A stretch of 64,000 nt of DNA, taken from UBA12077 sp963665525. GTDB taxonomy: Bacteria; Bacteroidota; Bacteroidia; Bacteroidales; UBA12077. Both the position numbers and the translations under genes were made by a program. The DNA is taken from NCBI GenBank assembly GCA_963665525.1, contig OY762280.1:1674001-1738000 (forward strand), in the 5' to 3' direction. This document shows positions 7,195 through 16,716 of this stretch, one piece after another (the first letter of the stretch is position 1; every line of letters begins with the position of its first letter). Below the pieces are notes generated by a model. It did no database searches and was not told the DNA's origin. It saw only the letters and a program-made list of their open reading frames with translations.

Positions 7195-9696
7195 ATGGGT
7201 AATTCAGACATTAAAAATTCGCAGAATCTTGAAGAAAAAGTAGCCGAACTTCAAAAGGAAATTGCCCGTTTAAAACAATCATCTCTACAGTCAAAAGAAA
7301 TTACTGCTAACATAACAGATTCTGAAAGTTTTTTTTATTCAGTTTTTGAAGAAGCAGGTGTTGGTATTGCCATCATTGATAAGGGTGCTAAAATTATTAA
7401 ATTTAATAAAACCTTTTCGAACTTATTTGGATATTCACAAGATGAATTATTTGAGAAAACATATCTGGATATGATTCCAGATGAAAAGAAAGTTCGTGCA
7501 AAAGAATTTATTCATGCAATGTTTTCATCTAAGATTAACAAATATCAATCTGAACAAGTTTATTTAAAAAAGGATCAATCTAATATTTGGTTAAAATTAA
7601 CAGCTACAACCATATCTGATAATAATGGCAATCCTCAATATATACTTGGAATGGGTGAAGATATCACCGAATTAAAAAGACAACAGAAAATTCGAGATGT
7701 CGTTTATCAAATATCAAATGCTGTTAATTATGCTGATGATTTATATGATTTAATCAATACAATTAAAGAAAATCTAAAATCGGTTATCGATGCAAAGCAT
7801 TTTTTTATTGCATTATATAATAAAAAAACCAATGATTTTAGCATTCCGTACATCGTTAATAATAAGAAAAGTTTTGATAATTTCCCTGCTAAAGACACAT
7901 TAGTTGGTTACGTTCAGAGAAACCGGAAAGCGGTTTTATTAAACTCTAAAGAACTATTAAAGTTACAAGAAGCAAAAGAAATTTTTATTGCAGGTCGCTT
8001 ATCGAAACTTTGGCTTGGAGTTCCTTTAATTAGTGACGAAAAAGTTATTGGTGTTATTGGTGTGCACAGTTACGAAGATGAAAATGCTTTTAATAATAAC
8101 GATCTAACACTTCTTGAGATATTATCGAATCAAATAAGTGCTACCATTGAAAAGAAAAGATCAGAAAGTGCACTGCAAGTTGAAAAAGCATATTTTAAAG
8201 AGCTATTTGATAATAGCCCGGAGGCAATTGCCATTGTTGATAACTCAAGTAAGATTCTGAATGTAAATAAAGAGTTTACTCAACTGTTTGGGTATTCAAA
8301 AAAAGAATCTGTTAATAAATCAATTGAAGAATTAATCTCAACGCCTGAGTTAAAATCAGAAGCTCTGCATTTAACCAACAGAATTACAGAGGGTAAAACA
8401 GTTAAAATTGAAACAAAAAGAAGGAAAAAAGATGGGGCAATTGTTGATGTTTCGCTTTGGGGTACTCCAATAATATTAGATGCAGGTCAACTTGCTGTAT
8501 ATGCTATTTTTCGTGATATATCAGAAAGAGTTGAAGCAGAAAAGAAACTTGAAGAAGCTAAAGAAAAAGCAGAGGAATCTGATCGTCTGAAGACTTCTTT
8601 TTTAACCAATATGTCTCATGAAATTAGAACTCCAATGAATGCTATTATTGGATTTTCAGAGCTAATTGCCGACCCAGTTACCGATTCTGAAACTCGAAAA
8701 GAATTTGCAAAACAAATTTATTCAAGCAGTAATGTGCTTCTTAAATTAATTGATGATATTATTGATATCTCCCAGCTTGATTCGGGAAATCTTAAGCTGA
8801 ATTTGAAAGAGATTAACATCTCAGACTTTTTAATTAGCTTACATGAGTCATTTCTGAAAGAAATTAATAATGAAGAAGAAAAGAAGAATATTGAACTATT
8901 ATTGCATAACCCTTTTGGCGATTTAGTTGCATTTATTGAAACTGATGACTTTAGGTTTAAGCAAATTTTTAATAATCTTTTAAATAATGCTTTAAAATAC
9001 ACACATGATGGTTTTATAGAGTTTGGATTTGATATTGACCAACACGATGAGCCTATTTTCTATGTTCGTGATACAGGAATTGGAATCCCGGAAGATAAAA
9101 CAGATACTATATTTAATCATTTTACAAAAATTGAAGATAGAACAAAGCTGTATAGAGGAACGGGAATAGGTTTATCAATAACCAAAAAATTAGTCAATTT
9201 ACTTGGAGGTAAAATTTGGGTTGAATCCAACTTGGGGATTGGATCTATTTTTTATTTTACATTACCCATTAAAGTTAAGTTTTTAGAATTCATTGGAAAA
9301 AGAAATAATCAAGTTTTAAATTACAATTGGAAAGGAAAGAAAGTTTTAGTAGCTGAAGACGAAGACACTAACTTTGAAGTTATTAAAGCATCTCTGGCAC
9401 GAACCAATGCGAAAATCAAAAGAGTATTTAATGGTGAAGCAGCTGTTAAAAATGCAATTTCTGATGATTACGATATCATATTAATGGATATAAAAATGCC
9501 CATAATTGACGGCATTGAAGCAACGAAGAGAATTAAGACTTTAAAGCCAAATTTGCCTATCATTGCTCAAACTGCTTTTATACATGAAAACGAAAGAAAT
9601 ACATGTATAGCTGCCGGGTGTAATGAATATATGCCTAAACCAATAAAATCACATGTATTGTTAGATATAATGAACCAGTTATTTAACGAGAAATAA
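7195..9696 (+). CDS. Hybrid sensor histidine kinase, PAS-GAF-PAS-HisKA-HATPase-REC
   Basis: The 833-residue protein has no membrane segment and should be cytoplasmic. Domains in order: coiled coil (about 10-45), PAS (about 45-160, GMGEDITELKRQQ at its end), GAF (about 170-320), PAS (about 330-445, IFRDISERVEAEKK), HisKA with the phospho-accepting His 475 in SHEIRTPMN, HATPase_c with N-box NNLLNNALKYT, G1 box DTGIGIP and G2 box RGTGIGLSI, and a C-terminal receiver with VAEDEDTNFE and phospho-acceptor Asp 765 in LMDIKMP. Such hybrids pass phosphate to an external partner; none lies next door. The signal is unknown, though the GAF and PAS domains suggest an internal ligand or redox state. Its 3' end overlaps the convergent sulfatase gene by 14 bases. 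Confidence 0.93.
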   Translation: MGNSDIKNSQNLEEKVAELQKEIARLKQSSLQSKEITANITDSESFFYSVFEEAGVGIAIIDKGAKIIKFNKTFSNLFGYSQDELFEKTYLDMIPDEKKVRAKEFIHAMFSSKINKYQSEQVYLKKDQSNIWLKLTATTISDNNGNPQYILGMGEDITELKRQQKIRDVVYQISNAVNYADDLYDLINTIKENLKSVIDAKHFFIALYNKKTNDFSIPYIVNNKKSFDNFPAKDTLVGYVQRNRKAVLLNSKELLKLQEAKEIFIAGRLSKLWLGVPLISDEKVIGVIGVHSYEDENAFNNNDLTLLEILSNQISATIEKKRSESALQVEKAYFKELFDNSPEAIAIVDNSSKILNVNKEFTQLFGYSKKESVNKSIEELISTPELKSEALHLTNRITEGKTVKIETKRRKKDGAIVDVSLWGTPIILDAGQLAVYAIFRDISERVEAEKKLEEAKEKAEESDRLKTSFLTNMSHEIRTPMNAIIGFSELIADPVTDSETRKEFAKQIYSSSNVLLKLIDDIIDISQLDSGNLKLNLKEINISDFLISLHESFLKEINNEEEKKNIELLLHNPFGDLVAFIETDDFRFKQIFNNLLNNALKYTHDGFIEFGFDIDQHDEPIFYVRDTGIGIPEDKTDTIFNHFTKIEDRTKLYRGTGIGLSITKKLVNLLGGKIWVESNLGIGSIFYFTLPIKVKFLEFIGKRNNQVLNYNWKGKKVLVAEDEDTNFEVIKASLARTNAKIKRVFNGEAAVKNAISDDYDIILMDIKMPIIDGIEATKRIKTLKPNLPIIAQTAFIHENERNTCIAAGCNEYMPKPIKSHVLLDIMNQLFNEK

Positions 9697-11512
9697 AATC
9701 GTTCATAAGTTCTTGTAAATAGGCCTTCCCTTTTGTTAGATCTTTATGGTAATCTCCTTCACCTAAGAGAATATTATTTCCTGTATTATCAAATATTACC
9801 TTTGTCGTGTCAGTTATAAAAGAAAATCCATCATTAAAAACATAAAAAGCAAATTCTCCCGAATCGTATGAGAATAAATCTTTACTGTACTTGAAATCAT
9901 CAAATGGTAATCCTAACTGATTTAATAATGTTGCAGGAATATCAATTTGAGAACCTACTTTACTATTAACCTGGATTGAATCATTTAAAACACCTCCTAA
10001 CCATAACATAGGTATTTCAAACTTATCGATATCATGATTCTGAGAATTTCCTGGCCTTGTACTCCCATGATCAGCAACCAAAATAAAAAGCGTATTATTC
10101 CAAACCTTTGTTTGTTTAATTCTATCGAAAAAATGACCTAAACAACTATCGGTATAATAAATAGAGTTTAAGTATTTTGTAGCTCGATCGTTCCCATTAA
10201 ATACTGCTTCCATCGGCACTTCAAACGGATCATGACTACTTAAGGTAAATACTGTACTAAAAAATGGTTTTGTTTCATTTACCAGGTCTTCATATAAATA
10301 ATTAAATAAATGTTCATCATGTACACCCCACTTTGAATTATTAAGTTTGGATTCAAAATTTTCAACACTAATTATAGTTTTTGCATCAGCATTTAAGAAA
10401 TACGATCGCATATTTGCAAAATCAATATCGCCACCATAGTAAAATGATGTTTTGTATCCATTGTTATTAAATGTCTTAAATAAAGATGGTAAAGATTCTG
10501 TTTTACTTGGTGTTTTTATAATGGATGTGGTTGGCTGACCAGGATAAGCGCTTAAAACCGAGACTATGCCTTTATCACTCCTACTTGCATTAGCATAAAA
10601 ATGATCAAACACTAATCCCTCTTTAATTAGCTTGTCAAAATTAGGTGCAGCATTCCACTTACCTCCTAACTCAGTAATAACCTTCGATGAGAAACTTTCA
10701 AGTATAAGAACTACAACATTGGGTCTATTAATAGTTAATACCTTTTCAGAACTATCAGAAAATGAATTTAAATCATCTACAATTTCTTTTGCAATAGGGT
10801 CATCCATAAAATGATAGGTCTTTTCTTCATTCTCTTTATGAACTAATGAGTGCATAACATTCCAAACTACATTAATAGCCGCATGATTAGCAAATTTATT
10901 AGTGCTAAAATAAACCATACCAGTATTCATTGGAGCAATACCTAAGCTTCCTCTTACAGGTAATATCATACTTCCTGTTAATAAAATTAACAATGGCAAT
11001 GCAATAAATCGGGCTTTTTGTATTTTTAATATAGAAGGCTTTATTAACTTTTTATAATAAAAATTACCAAGAAAAACTAGAAGAACCGTACCTGCAAATA
11101 AAATAAGGCTAAGCCACAGCTCTGTGGATGCCATTGCTTCTTTAGGTTTAGTTATATATAATAATGGTGTAGCATCCATTCTGTAACCCCAATTATTATA
11201 TAATTCCAAATCACTTACAACAATTCCTGATGTTATTATTAATAATATAATTGTTAATGGTTGTGTAATCCTATTTATCCACTTACCATTGGTAATACTT
11301 GTAAAAATTAAAATTAATCCAATAACACCAAGAATATATCCGGTTGCAGAAATATCCATTCTCAAGCCATGAACAAAAGTCAATATCCATTCTTTGAATT
11401 CTAAATCAAATGAAAGTGAATTCTCATATAATAAGAATAAGAAACGAGCAATAACAAAATAAAATATCCAAAATATAGCATATGATCCGAAAAATCTTAA
11501 ACGTTGTTTCAT
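9683..11512 (-). CDS. LTA synthase family sulfatase (phosphoglycerol transferase-like)
   Basis: A 609-residue protein with five N-terminal membrane helices (within residues about 5-190) and a large periplasmic alkaline-phosphatase-fold domain. Metal and active-site motifs are visible: Glu 272 in VLILESFSS, the nucleophile position at Ser 312 in NASRSDKG, and a late ILVADHGS metal-binding motif. In LtaS the nucleophile is Thr, and relatives in Bacteroidota usually have R-T-D; here it is R-S-D. The family transfers phosphoglycerol, phosphoethanolamine or related groups to envelope glycans or lipids. The acceptor is unknown in a Gram-negative cell of this type. A paralogue lies at 24.5 kb. The stop overlaps the end of the hybrid kinase gene. 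Confidence 0.88.
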   Translation of the reverse strand: MKQRLRFFGSYAIFWIFYFVIARFLFLLYENSLSFDLEFKEWILTFVHGLRMDISATGYILGVIGLILIFTSITNGKWINRITQPLTIILLIITSGIVVSDLELYNNWGYRMDATPLLYITKPKEAMASTELWLSLILFAGTVLLVFLGNFYYKKLIKPSILKIQKARFIALPLLILLTGSMILPVRGSLGIAPMNTGMVYFSTNKFANHAAINVVWNVMHSLVHKENEEKTYHFMDDPIAKEIVDDLNSFSDSSEKVLTINRPNVVVLILESFSSKVITELGGKWNAAPNFDKLIKEGLVFDHFYANASRSDKGIVSVLSAYPGQPTTSIIKTPSKTESLPSLFKTFNNNGYKTSFYYGGDIDFANMRSYFLNADAKTIISVENFESKLNNSKWGVHDEHLFNYLYEDLVNETKPFFSTVFTLSSHDPFEVPMEAVFNGNDRATKYLNSIYYTDSCLGHFFDRIKQTKVWNNTLFILVADHGSTRPGNSQNHDIDKFEIPMLWLGGVLNDSIQVNSKVGSQIDIPATLLNQLGLPFDDFKYSKDLFSYDSGEFAFYVFNDGFSFITDTTKVIFDNTGNNILLGEGDYHKDLTKGKAYLQELMNDFISR

Positions 11513-11562
11513 TAAATAGTATCCTTATATTTTCAAAAATTCTACGGTAAGGTGAATTAACA

Positions 11563-11570
11563 CAAAAGTA
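11563..11570 (-). promoter_or_regulatory. Candidate -7 box for the sulfatase gene
   Basis: The minus strand reads TACTTTTG, a full match to TAnnTTTG, about 50 bases upstream of the sulfatase start. No convincing TTTG is found 19-21 bases further upstream, so this is only a half-supported promoter. Confidence 0.3.
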
Positions 11571-11631
11571 ATTTTTTATTTTAAAAAAGTTATTAATTTA
11601 GATTCCAAGAATAATCAATACCTCAATATCA

Positions 11632-12603
11632 ATGAAAACAATTTCAAGAATATTAATCATCGTTTTTTTGCCATTAATGATCTCATCGTTTACATCAAAA
11701 AATGATACAAAACCCGAATATGTTATTGTAATACATGGTGGAGCAGGAAATGCAAGTAATAGAGATCTTAATGATGAACAACAAGCTGAATATAAGCAGA
11801 AACTTTCTGAAGCCCTTGCTATAGGTGAGCATATCTTAAAAAATGGAGGAACCTGCATTGAAGCCATCGAAAAAACGATCAATTTTTTAGAAGACTGTCC
11901 TTTATTTAACGCGGGGAAAGGTGCCGTTTATACTCATGATGGTCGAAACGAACTGGATGCATCCATTATGCAAGGTTGGGATTTAAATGCCGGTGCTGTT
12001 GCTAGAGTAACAGATATTAAAAATCCTATTTCCGCAGCTATTAAAGTCATGAATCATTCAAAACATGTATTATTAACTGGTAAAGGGGCTTCGCAATTTG
12101 CTCAAGAGCAAAACATAGAAATTGTCGATAGCTCATACTTTTTTACAGAAAAACGTTGGGAAAGTCTACAAAAGATATTAAAAGCAGAGAAACACGGGAC
12201 TGTTGGATGTGTTGCTCTTGATAAATATGGAAATCTTGCAGCAGGCACATCAACGGGTGGTATGACCAATAAAAAATACGGACGTGTTGGCGACTCTCCT
12301 ATCATTGGTGCCGGAACATATGCTAATAACAATACTTGTGCAATATCGGCAACAGGTCATGGAGAATTCTTTATTCGATATACCGTAGCTCATGATATCT
12401 CTGCTTTAATGGAATATAAACAAATGACTTTATCAGAAGCAGCAGATTTAGTCATTAACAAGAAACTAGCTGAAGTTGGAGGCAATGGTGGTATAATAGC
12501 TGTTGATAAAGATGGTAATATAAGTATGAGTTTTAATACTAATATGATGTTTCGAGCTTTTTCCAAATCAACGGGTGAAAAATATGTTGCAATATTCAAA
12601 TAA
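11632..12603 (+). CDS. Isoaspartyl peptidase / plant-type L-asparaginase
   Basis: This 323-residue Ntn-hydrolase has an N-terminal signal (hydrophobic residues 6-20), so it is exported. The core shows IHGGAGN near residue 34, CPLFNAGKGAVYTHDGRNELDASIM at 89-113, and the autocleavage site before Thr 190 in KHGTVGCVALD, which becomes the catalytic N-terminal Thr of the beta subunit. The substrate-binding GTSTGGMTNKKYGRVGDSPIIGAGTYA follows. Family enzymes remove beta-aspartyl residues from peptides and hydrolyse asparagine. It is divergent from the sulfatase gene (119 bases between starts) and is followed by a weak terminator and then the subtilase gene, so it is probably a single-gene unit. 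Confidence 0.92.
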   Translation: MKTISRILIIVFLPLMISSFTSKNDTKPEYVIVIHGGAGNASNRDLNDEQQAEYKQKLSEALAIGEHILKNGGTCIEAIEKTINFLEDCPLFNAGKGAVYTHDGRNELDASIMQGWDLNAGAVARVTDIKNPISAAIKVMNHSKHVLLTGKGASQFAQEQNIEIVDSSYFFTEKRWESLQKILKAEKHGTVGCVALDKYGNLAAGTSTGGMTNKKYGRVGDSPIIGAGTYANNNTCAISATGHGEFFIRYTVAHDISALMEYKQMTLSEAADLVINKKLAEVGGNGGIIAVDKDGNISMSFNTNMMFRAFSKSTGEKYVAIFK

Positions 12604-12630
12604 TTTCAACAAATTTGTAGCTATAATCAA

Positions 12631-12657
12631 GAGAGAGTAAACCTTTCTCTTTTTTTA
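12631..12657 (+). terminator. Weak terminator after the isoaspartyl peptidase gene
   Basis: A short imperfect hairpin (AGAGAGAG opposite TTTCTCT) is followed by a run of seven T on the plus strand, about 30 bases after the stop. The stem is weak, so the call rests mainly on the T-run. Confidence 0.45.
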
Positions 12658-12687
12658 TTGTCTTAAGAGAAATTAAATAGATACGAA

Positions 12688-14280
12688 ATGAAAAACACAC
12701 TACTATTTTTAGCAATCTTGCTTATTTCAGTTACAGTAATAGCTCAAGATGAATCAAATACTGATACAAAAACAAAAACGGAAGATAAATACCTTAACTG
12801 GTATAATTTATCACCAATAGATGATCAGGTTTTTGGAGCAGAAGTTGATAAATCATACAATCAATTATTAAAAGATAAAAAGTCAACAACAGTTATAGTT
12901 GCTGTTATTGATGGTGGTATTGATATTACACATGAAGATCTTAAAGACAATATTTGGATCAATAAAAATGAAATTGCTGATAATGGTATGGATGATGATC
13001 ATAACGGGTATATTGATGATATTCATGGTTGGAATTATCTAGGTAACTCAAAAGGTGAAAATATTGCAAATGAAAACCTGGAAACAACAAGAATTTACAA
13101 AAGATATTATCAAAAGGAAAAATTAACTAAAAAAGAAAAAGAGCTTTTCAATGAAGCCAAAAAACTCTATAAAAAAGAACTTAAGGTGGCTACTTTGCAA
13201 AAGAAAAGTTTTGAGAAATTTAAAAACAAATACAACACAACATACAATAATATTTGTAAAGCTGTCGGTAAAGATGAAATTACTTTAAAAGATTTAGATA
13301 GTCTAAAAATCCATAATAAAAGCATAAAAAAGGATATCAAATATCAATATCGATATGTTAAATATGGATTTTCTACTGCTATCTTTGATAAGTATGAGGA
13401 TATGATTAATGAAGATTTCGATTATTATTTAAATCTTGATTTTAATCCACGTGAAATTATTGGTGATGATATCACTGATATTAAGTCTGAAAATGGAAAT
13501 AACAATGTTTATGGTCCCGAAGCTTTTCATGGAACTTTTGTTGCCGGCATTATTGCAGCTGAACGCGATAATGAAATAGGAATTAATGGAATTGCCAGCG
13601 ATGTTCAAATAATGGCCTTAAAGGTTGTTCCTAATGGCGACGAAAGAGATAAAGATATAGCGAAAGCCATTCGATATGCTGTTGATAATGGAGCAAAAAT
13701 CATCAATATGAGTTTTGGAAAACAATTATCGCCTTATAAACATTTAGTTGATGAAGCAATGATATATGCAGAGGAAAAAGGAGTACTATTAGTACATGCA
13801 GCTGGTAATGATGGATTTAATGTTGATAAAATAAAACAATATCCTACTAAAAATATCAATGAGCAAAAGCAAATTAGCACATGGATTACAGTTGGTGCAT
13901 CATCTAAGAATAGAGATGAAAAATTTGCTGCTAGTTTTACGAACTATGGTAAAGAAATGGTTGATTTATTTGCTCCAGGTGTACGAATTAAATCATTAGC
14001 TCCTGAAAGCACCTACGAAGTTGCTGATGGAACAAGTTTTTCTGCTCCTGTTGTTTCTGGGGTTGCTGCATTATTATTATCGTATTATCCTGAATTATCA
14101 GCTAATGAAATAAAAGATATTCTTAAAAAATCAGTTAATAAATATGCGGATATGAAAGTGAATAAACCAGGTGATTATTCAAAAAAGAAAAAACAAATTG
14201 TATTTGATGAACTTTCTGAAACAGCTGGTATTGTAAGTGCATATAATGCTTTAAAACTTGCAGAAGAACTGAGCAAATAA
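12688..14280 (+). CDS. Secreted subtilisin-like serine peptidase (S8) with long insertion
   Basis: The 530-residue protein has a signal peptide (MKNTLLFLAILLISVTVIAQ). The S8 catalytic triad is complete: Asp 75 in VIDGGID, His 281 in FHGTFVAG and Ser 450 in GTSFSAP. AGNDGF near 372 supplies the oxyanion Asn. Asp and His are 206 residues apart, far more than in subtilisin (about 30). The extra part (about residues 125-275) is Lys-rich and predicted helical, possibly coiled coil, followed by an acidic stretch. No T9SS sorting domain is present, so it is probably periplasmic or released. Large Asp-His insertions occur in some Bacteroidota peptidases; its role here is unknown. A good terminator follows. 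Confidence 0.92.
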   Translation: MKNTLLFLAILLISVTVIAQDESNTDTKTKTEDKYLNWYNLSPIDDQVFGAEVDKSYNQLLKDKKSTTVIVAVIDGGIDITHEDLKDNIWINKNEIADNGMDDDHNGYIDDIHGWNYLGNSKGENIANENLETTRIYKRYYQKEKLTKKEKELFNEAKKLYKKELKVATLQKKSFEKFKNKYNTTYNNICKAVGKDEITLKDLDSLKIHNKSIKKDIKYQYRYVKYGFSTAIFDKYEDMINEDFDYYLNLDFNPREIIGDDITDIKSENGNNNVYGPEAFHGTFVAGIIAAERDNEIGINGIASDVQIMALKVVPNGDERDKDIAKAIRYAVDNGAKIINMSFGKQLSPYKHLVDEAMIYAEEKGVLLVHAAGNDGFNVDKIKQYPTKNINEQKQISTWITVGASSKNRDEKFAASFTNYGKEMVDLFAPGVRIKSLAPESTYEVADGTSFSAPVVSGVAALLLSYYPELSANEIKDILKKSVNKYADMKVNKPGDYSKKKKQIVFDELSETAGIVSAYNALKLAEELSK

Positions 14281-14305
14281 AACCTGCAACTTATTATAAT
14301 ATTCA

Positions 14306-14334
14306 AAGCACCTGAAAATATCAGGTGCTTTTTT
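14306..14334 (+). terminator. Rho-independent terminator of the subtilase gene
   Basis: A perfect 10-bp stem (14306-14315 with 14321-14330, AAGCACCTGA/TCAGGTGCTT) with a 5-base loop is followed by more T, 26 bases after the stop codon. Confidence 0.9.
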
Positions 14335-14374
14335 ATGGAAATATATTTATATACTATAATTTAGTCATCGAACA

Positions 14375-14935
14375 ATGAGCAAAAGAGACGAAATACTAAA
14401 TGCTACCCTCGAATTAGTTGCTGAGATTGGTTTTCATGCTACATCCATTCCTTTAATAATAAAAAAATCAGGAGCTGCAGCAGGAACTATTTACCACTAT
14501 TTTAAAAATAAGGAGAAACTGATTGATACATTATATTCTGAGCTTAAATTAGAAATGGGTCATGCCATTATTGAAAATATAGATATCCAAATGCCTTTTA
14601 AAGAGAAATTCTTTTTGATCCTTAAAAACCTTTATTCTTTTTATATAAGCAATCCTAAGAAATTTGAGTTTCTTGAAGATTATTCAAATTCTCCATTCGT
14701 ACGAAAAGAAATTAAGATTATTAACCAAAGGCATTATCAAGCTGCAATTGATTTTTTTGATTCAGGCATTCAACTAGGAATCTTAAGGAAAATGTCAATC
14801 GACCTCATGATAAATTTAATCTTTGGAAATATTTCTACTCTTGTTAGAATGATCTTATTAGAAGAAATTGAATCAAGCGATCAATTATTAAATGATGTCA
14901 TTCAATCTGCCTGGGACAGTGTGAAAATCAACTAA
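14375..14935 (+). CDS. TetR/AcrR family transcriptional regulator
   Basis: A 186-residue protein with the TetR N-terminal helix-turn-helix: MSKRDEILNATLELVAEIGFHATS, IIKKSGAAAGTIYHYFKNKEKLI at residues 28-50, where the GTIYHYFKNKE recognition helix is typical. The C-terminal ligand domain is diverged and gives no hint of the effector. It stands alone between two terminators. The nearest genes are the subtilase upstream and the rubredoxin/citF unit in convergent orientation, so its targets cannot be inferred from context. Confidence 0.9.
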   Translation: MSKRDEILNATLELVAEIGFHATSIPLIIKKSGAAAGTIYHYFKNKEKLIDTLYSELKLEMGHAIIENIDIQMPFKEKFFLILKNLYSFYISNPKKFEFLEDYSNSPFVRKEIKIINQRHYQAAIDFFDSGIQLGILRKMSIDLMINLIFGNISTLVRMILLEEIESSDQLLNDVIQSAWDSVKIN

Positions 14936-14940
14936 TAAAA

Positions 14941-14963
14941 AAGCAACCAAATTATGGTTGCTT
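14941..14963 (-). terminator. Terminator between tetR-like gene and rubredoxin gene
   Basis: A perfect 9-bp stem (14941-14949 with 14955-14963, core AGCAACCA/TGGTTGCT) with a 5-base loop. On the minus strand it is followed by TTTTATT, so it mainly ends the rubredoxin transcript, 9 bases after that stop; it may also stop the convergent TetR gene. Confidence 0.75.
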
Positions 14964-14972
14964 ACTTACATT

Positions 14973-15128
14973 TTATAAAGGTTCAAAGTCTTTTTTTGTA
15001 ACCCCACATACAGGGCATTTCCAGTCATCTGGAATATCATTAAAATCTGTACCAGGTTCAATTCCACCTACTGGATCTCCAATTTCCGGATCATAAATAT
15101 GACCACATACTTTACATTTATACTTCAT
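14973..15128 (-). CDS. Rubredoxin
   Basis: This small gene encodes 51 residues beginning MKYKCKVCGHIYDPE and ending with DDWKCPVCGVTKKDFEPL. The two CxxCG motifs (Cys 5 and 8, Cys 38 and 41) are the four ligands of the rubredoxin iron, and the DW before the second pair is also conserved. Length is the usual 51-54. It acts as a one-electron carrier, in anaerobes often to rubrerythrin or superoxide reductase, neither of which is in the window. It begins 22 bases after the stop of the second citrate lyase alpha gene and is probably co-transcribed with it; a terminator follows at once. Confidence 0.95.
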   Translation of the reverse strand: MKYKCKVCGHIYDPEIGDPVGGIEPGTDFNDIPDDWKCPVCGVTKKDFEPL

Positions 15129-15150
15129 AATATATTTGTTTTAATCTTTA

Positions 15151-16716
15151 TTATTCTTTTACTTTTCTTACTGAATCAATAATAGTTCCATCAACCCATT
15201 TAATAACAGCAATCACTTCATCTTCGAAATTGGCTTTTGCTGGCTTACCACAAATCTTCTCTGCTTCTTCTTTTAATTCATGAATCGACTTAATTGGTAA
15301 ATTTGAATCTTTTAGTTTTTCAATTAAATCTGTTCGCTTTGGGTTAATTGCAATTCCCCGTTCGGTTACTATCACATCAATTAATTCTCCAGGACCACAA
15401 ATCGTTGTTACTTCATCTAAAATAACAGGTATACGATCTCTAAATAATGGTATTGGAAGAATTACTGTTTTTGAAAACAGACAGTTTTGCCATCCACCTA
15501 TTCCATGCAATAATAATCCATCGGAATGTGTAACCACATTTGCATTAAAATTAACATCAACTTCTGTTGCTCCCAGAATAACAACATCAACTAAACCCGC
15601 AAAATTTCCTTTACCATGGTAATTATAACTTGTAAACGGGCTTGTCCAAACATGATTAGGATTATCGGCCATAGATGTCACCCCTTTTAAATCAAAAGTC
15701 TGGCCATCTAATATGTATTCTATTAATCCTTCTTCAAGCATACTAACCAAATACTTATTACTTCCACCACGAGCAAAACGAGCTTTAATATTCTTTTCTC
15801 GCATGATCTTGGCAAAATAATCACCTACAGCTAATGATGTTCCTCCTGCGCCTGATTGAAACGAAAACCCATCTTTAATAATTCCTGTTTCCCAGCAAAA
15901 CTGAGCTGTCATTTCTGCTAATAATAATCGATCAGGACTTTTTGTGATTTGAGTAGTTCCGGATACAATTTTTTCAGGAATCCCAACTTGGTCTACCTGT
16001 ACAGTATAATCAACATAGTTTCCCTGGATTTGCCAAGGTATACATGGAAATGGTACCATATTATCTGTAACTACAATCACTTTATCAGCATATTGTGAAT
16101 CGGCCAATGCAAAACCCAGTAATCCACTAGCTGACTGTCCATACAGGCCATTTGCATTCCCAAACGAATCGGCACAAGCAGCACCTATAACTGCAATATC
16201 AACCTTAACTTCACCGTCTTGAATAGCTTGATAACGTCCACCATGAGAACGTAAAACGCCTAATCCTTTCATCTTACCATACGAAGCAAATCTCCCTAAG
16301 GGACCATTCATACTACCTTCGATATGATGAATTGTTCCATCCTCTAAATACTGAATTAGATGCTCGTGACAAGGGAATGATGCTGATGGAACCCAACGTA
16401 AATTTTTTACTCCAAGCTCTTTTGCTATATCAAAAATCTGATTTGCAAGTAAATCTCCATTTCTAAAATGATGATGCGTTGATATGGTCATTCCATCTTT
16501 TAATCCTGCTTTAATTAATGCCTCTCTTAACGAAGCAACTTCTTTGTTCCCATCTTCGGGATAATCAGCACATGAAGATATTTTAGGACCATGTTTTTTT
16601 GCATCAGGTTTATACTTTCCAATTCCCTGATAAGGTACTTGTTTTTCTCCATTTACTTCTGTAGGAACCATTCTTCCAACAGCATTTTTAACCAGATTTG
16701 CATATTTTTTAGTCAT
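15151..16716 (-). CDS. citF: Citrate lyase alpha subunit (citrate CoA-transferase), second copy
   Basis: About 521 residues, co-linear and highly similar over its whole length to the neighbouring copy at 16887-18440. Shared stretches include VKNAVGRMVPTE, GLKDGMTISTHHH, RIEGSMNGPLGRFA-type sequence, DKVIVVTDN, KIVSGTTQITKSPDRLL, GAGGTSLA and ATEVDVNFNANVVTHSDG. CitF exchanges acetyl for citrate on the acyl carrier protein of citrate lyase. I chose the ATG at 16716 since the homology begins just after it (the frame is open up to 16749). Cys replaces other residues at several places (SSCADYP, AACADSF, QFCWE), so specificity may differ from the first copy. It lies behind a strong terminator and so needs its own promoter; a rubredoxin gene follows. 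Confidence 0.9.
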   Translation of the reverse strand: MTKKYANLVKNAVGRMVPTEVNGEKQVPYQGIGKYKPDAKKHGPKISSCADYPEDGNKEVASLREALIKAGLKDGMTISTHHHFRNGDLLANQIFDIAKELGVKNLRWVPSASFPCHEHLIQYLEDGTIHHIEGSMNGPLGRFASYGKMKGLGVLRSHGGRYQAIQDGEVKVDIAVIGAACADSFGNANGLYGQSASGLLGFALADSQYADKVIVVTDNMVPFPCIPWQIQGNYVDYTVQVDQVGIPEKIVSGTTQITKSPDRLLLAEMTAQFCWETGIIKDGFSFQSGAGGTSLAVGDYFAKIMREKNIKARFARGGSNKYLVSMLEEGLIEYILDGQTFDLKGVTSMADNPNHVWTSPFTSYNYHGKGNFAGLVDVVILGATEVDVNFNANVVTHSDGLLLHGIGGWQNCLFSKTVILPIPLFRDRIPVILDEVTTICGPGELIDVIVTERGIAINPKRTDLIEKLKDSNLPIKSIHELKEEAEKICGKPAKANFEDEVIAVIKWVDGTIIDSVRKVKE

